Below, one piece after another: positions 11,431-11,634 of a stretch of DNA of 11,634 bases. Made by a program: the position numbers and the translations under genes. Position 1 is the stretch's first letter, and each line of letters begins with the position of its first letter. Below the pieces are notes generated by a model, which was given only the letters and a program-made list of their open reading frames with translations, did no database searches and was not told the origin of the DNA. The stretch lies in NCBI GenBank assembly GCA_023380955.1, contig JAMCTB010000238.1, positions 1-11,634 of the forward strand. The letters are read 5' to 3'. The DNA comes from Chloroflexota bacterium (GTDB lineage: Bacteria > Chloroflexota > UBA6077).

Positions 11431-11634
11431 ATGGCAGTCGGTAAGGGCCCTCGGGCGAAGGAGAACCTCAGGCTGATAGGGTTGGTGGAGAAGCTGGCGG
11501 TGCCGGTCGAGCGGCTGCGGAGGAGCTGCGATCCGGCCACGATGCCCTTCGAGACGACCGAGCAGGTGGAGCCTCTGCTGGGCACCGTTGGCCAGGAGCG
11601 GGCGATAAGCGCCATCGAATTCGGCGTGGAAATC
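11431..11634 (+). CDS. Lon-like AAA family ATP-dependent protease, N-terminal fragment (cut by window edge)
   Basis: Only the first 68 residues are visible. The pattern CDP (33-35), FETT (40-43), then GTVGQERAISAIEFGVEI (51-68) is the start of the Lon-like family with an AAA_32-type N-terminal region, in which IGQxRAxxAixFGl leads into the ATPase. These proteins degrade cytoplasmic substrates using ATP; the complete protein should be roughly 800 residues and continue beyond the right edge. ATG 11431 is preceded by AAGGAGG 4 nt upstream, and the frame is open to the last base. The ATPase and protease motifs are outside the window, so the family call rests on this N-terminal pattern alone. Confidence 0.7.
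   Translation, partial: MAVGKGPRAKENLRLIGLVEKLAVPVERLRRSCDPATMPFETTEQVEPLLGTVGQERAISAIEFGVEI

Noticed and set aside
1..11634. CRISPR array, defence island, prophage or tRNA/rRNA genes
   Set aside because: There are no regularly spaced direct repeats, no cas/nuclease/integrase domains and no cloverleaf or rRNA-like segments. The genes are housekeeping and transport.

Overview
The window looks like ordinary chromosomal sequence from a GC-rich bacterium. The short YidC without an N-terminal periplasmic domain, the three-domain Jag/KhpB, the Tat-type lipoprotein solute-binding protein, the frequent TTG/GTG starts and the many short GC-rich palindromes between genes suggest Chloroflexota or a similar GC-rich thermophile or soil/sediment lineage. 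That assignment is inference (about 0.5-0.6 sure); no marker here fixes the phylum.

Layout. Positions 1-4143, minus strand: an origin-proximal block read right to left, rpmH (4143-4006), rnpA (3970-3548), yidD (3597-3367), yidC (3306-2482), jag (2495-1764), a PfkB-family sugar kinase (1634-798) and parA (711 to the left edge, incomplete). It starts from a near-perfect sigma-70-type promoter (TTGACA, 18 nt, TATAAT) at 4184-4213. This is the classic ribosome / RNase P / membrane-insertase / partition cluster that normally lies beside dnaA and oriC, but here no dnaA and no DnaA boxes are visible next to rpmH. Positions 4214-4637 hold instead a short remnant resembling an RHS/YD-repeat protein and a plus-strand promoter.

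Positions 4638-9488, plus strand: a complete five-gene ABC importer of the branched-chain amino acid (HAAT) type. It has a Tat-lipoprotein binding protein (livK-like), two permeases (livH, livM) and two ATPases (livG, livF), with 4-8 nt overlaps from livH to livF. Positions 9554-11109, minus strand: greA-like gene followed 17 nt later by a D-2-hydroxyacid dehydrogenase, convergent with livF. Positions 11431-11634, plus strand: the first 68 codons of a Lon-like AAA protease, divergent from the greA-like gene.

The unexplained structure is mostly between genes. Two paired-hairpin elements (727-796 and 1659-1734) have the form GTAG + stem ... stem + CTAC, the architecture of REP/BIME elements. 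A third GTAG hairpin contributes the jag stop codon. Two perfect tandem hairpins lie between livK and livH, and a 14-bp inverted repeat spans 123 bp upstream of greA. The GreA-like protein has a remodelled catalytic tip loop. I see no defence system, CRISPR array, prophage, tRNA, rRNA or intact insertion sequence.
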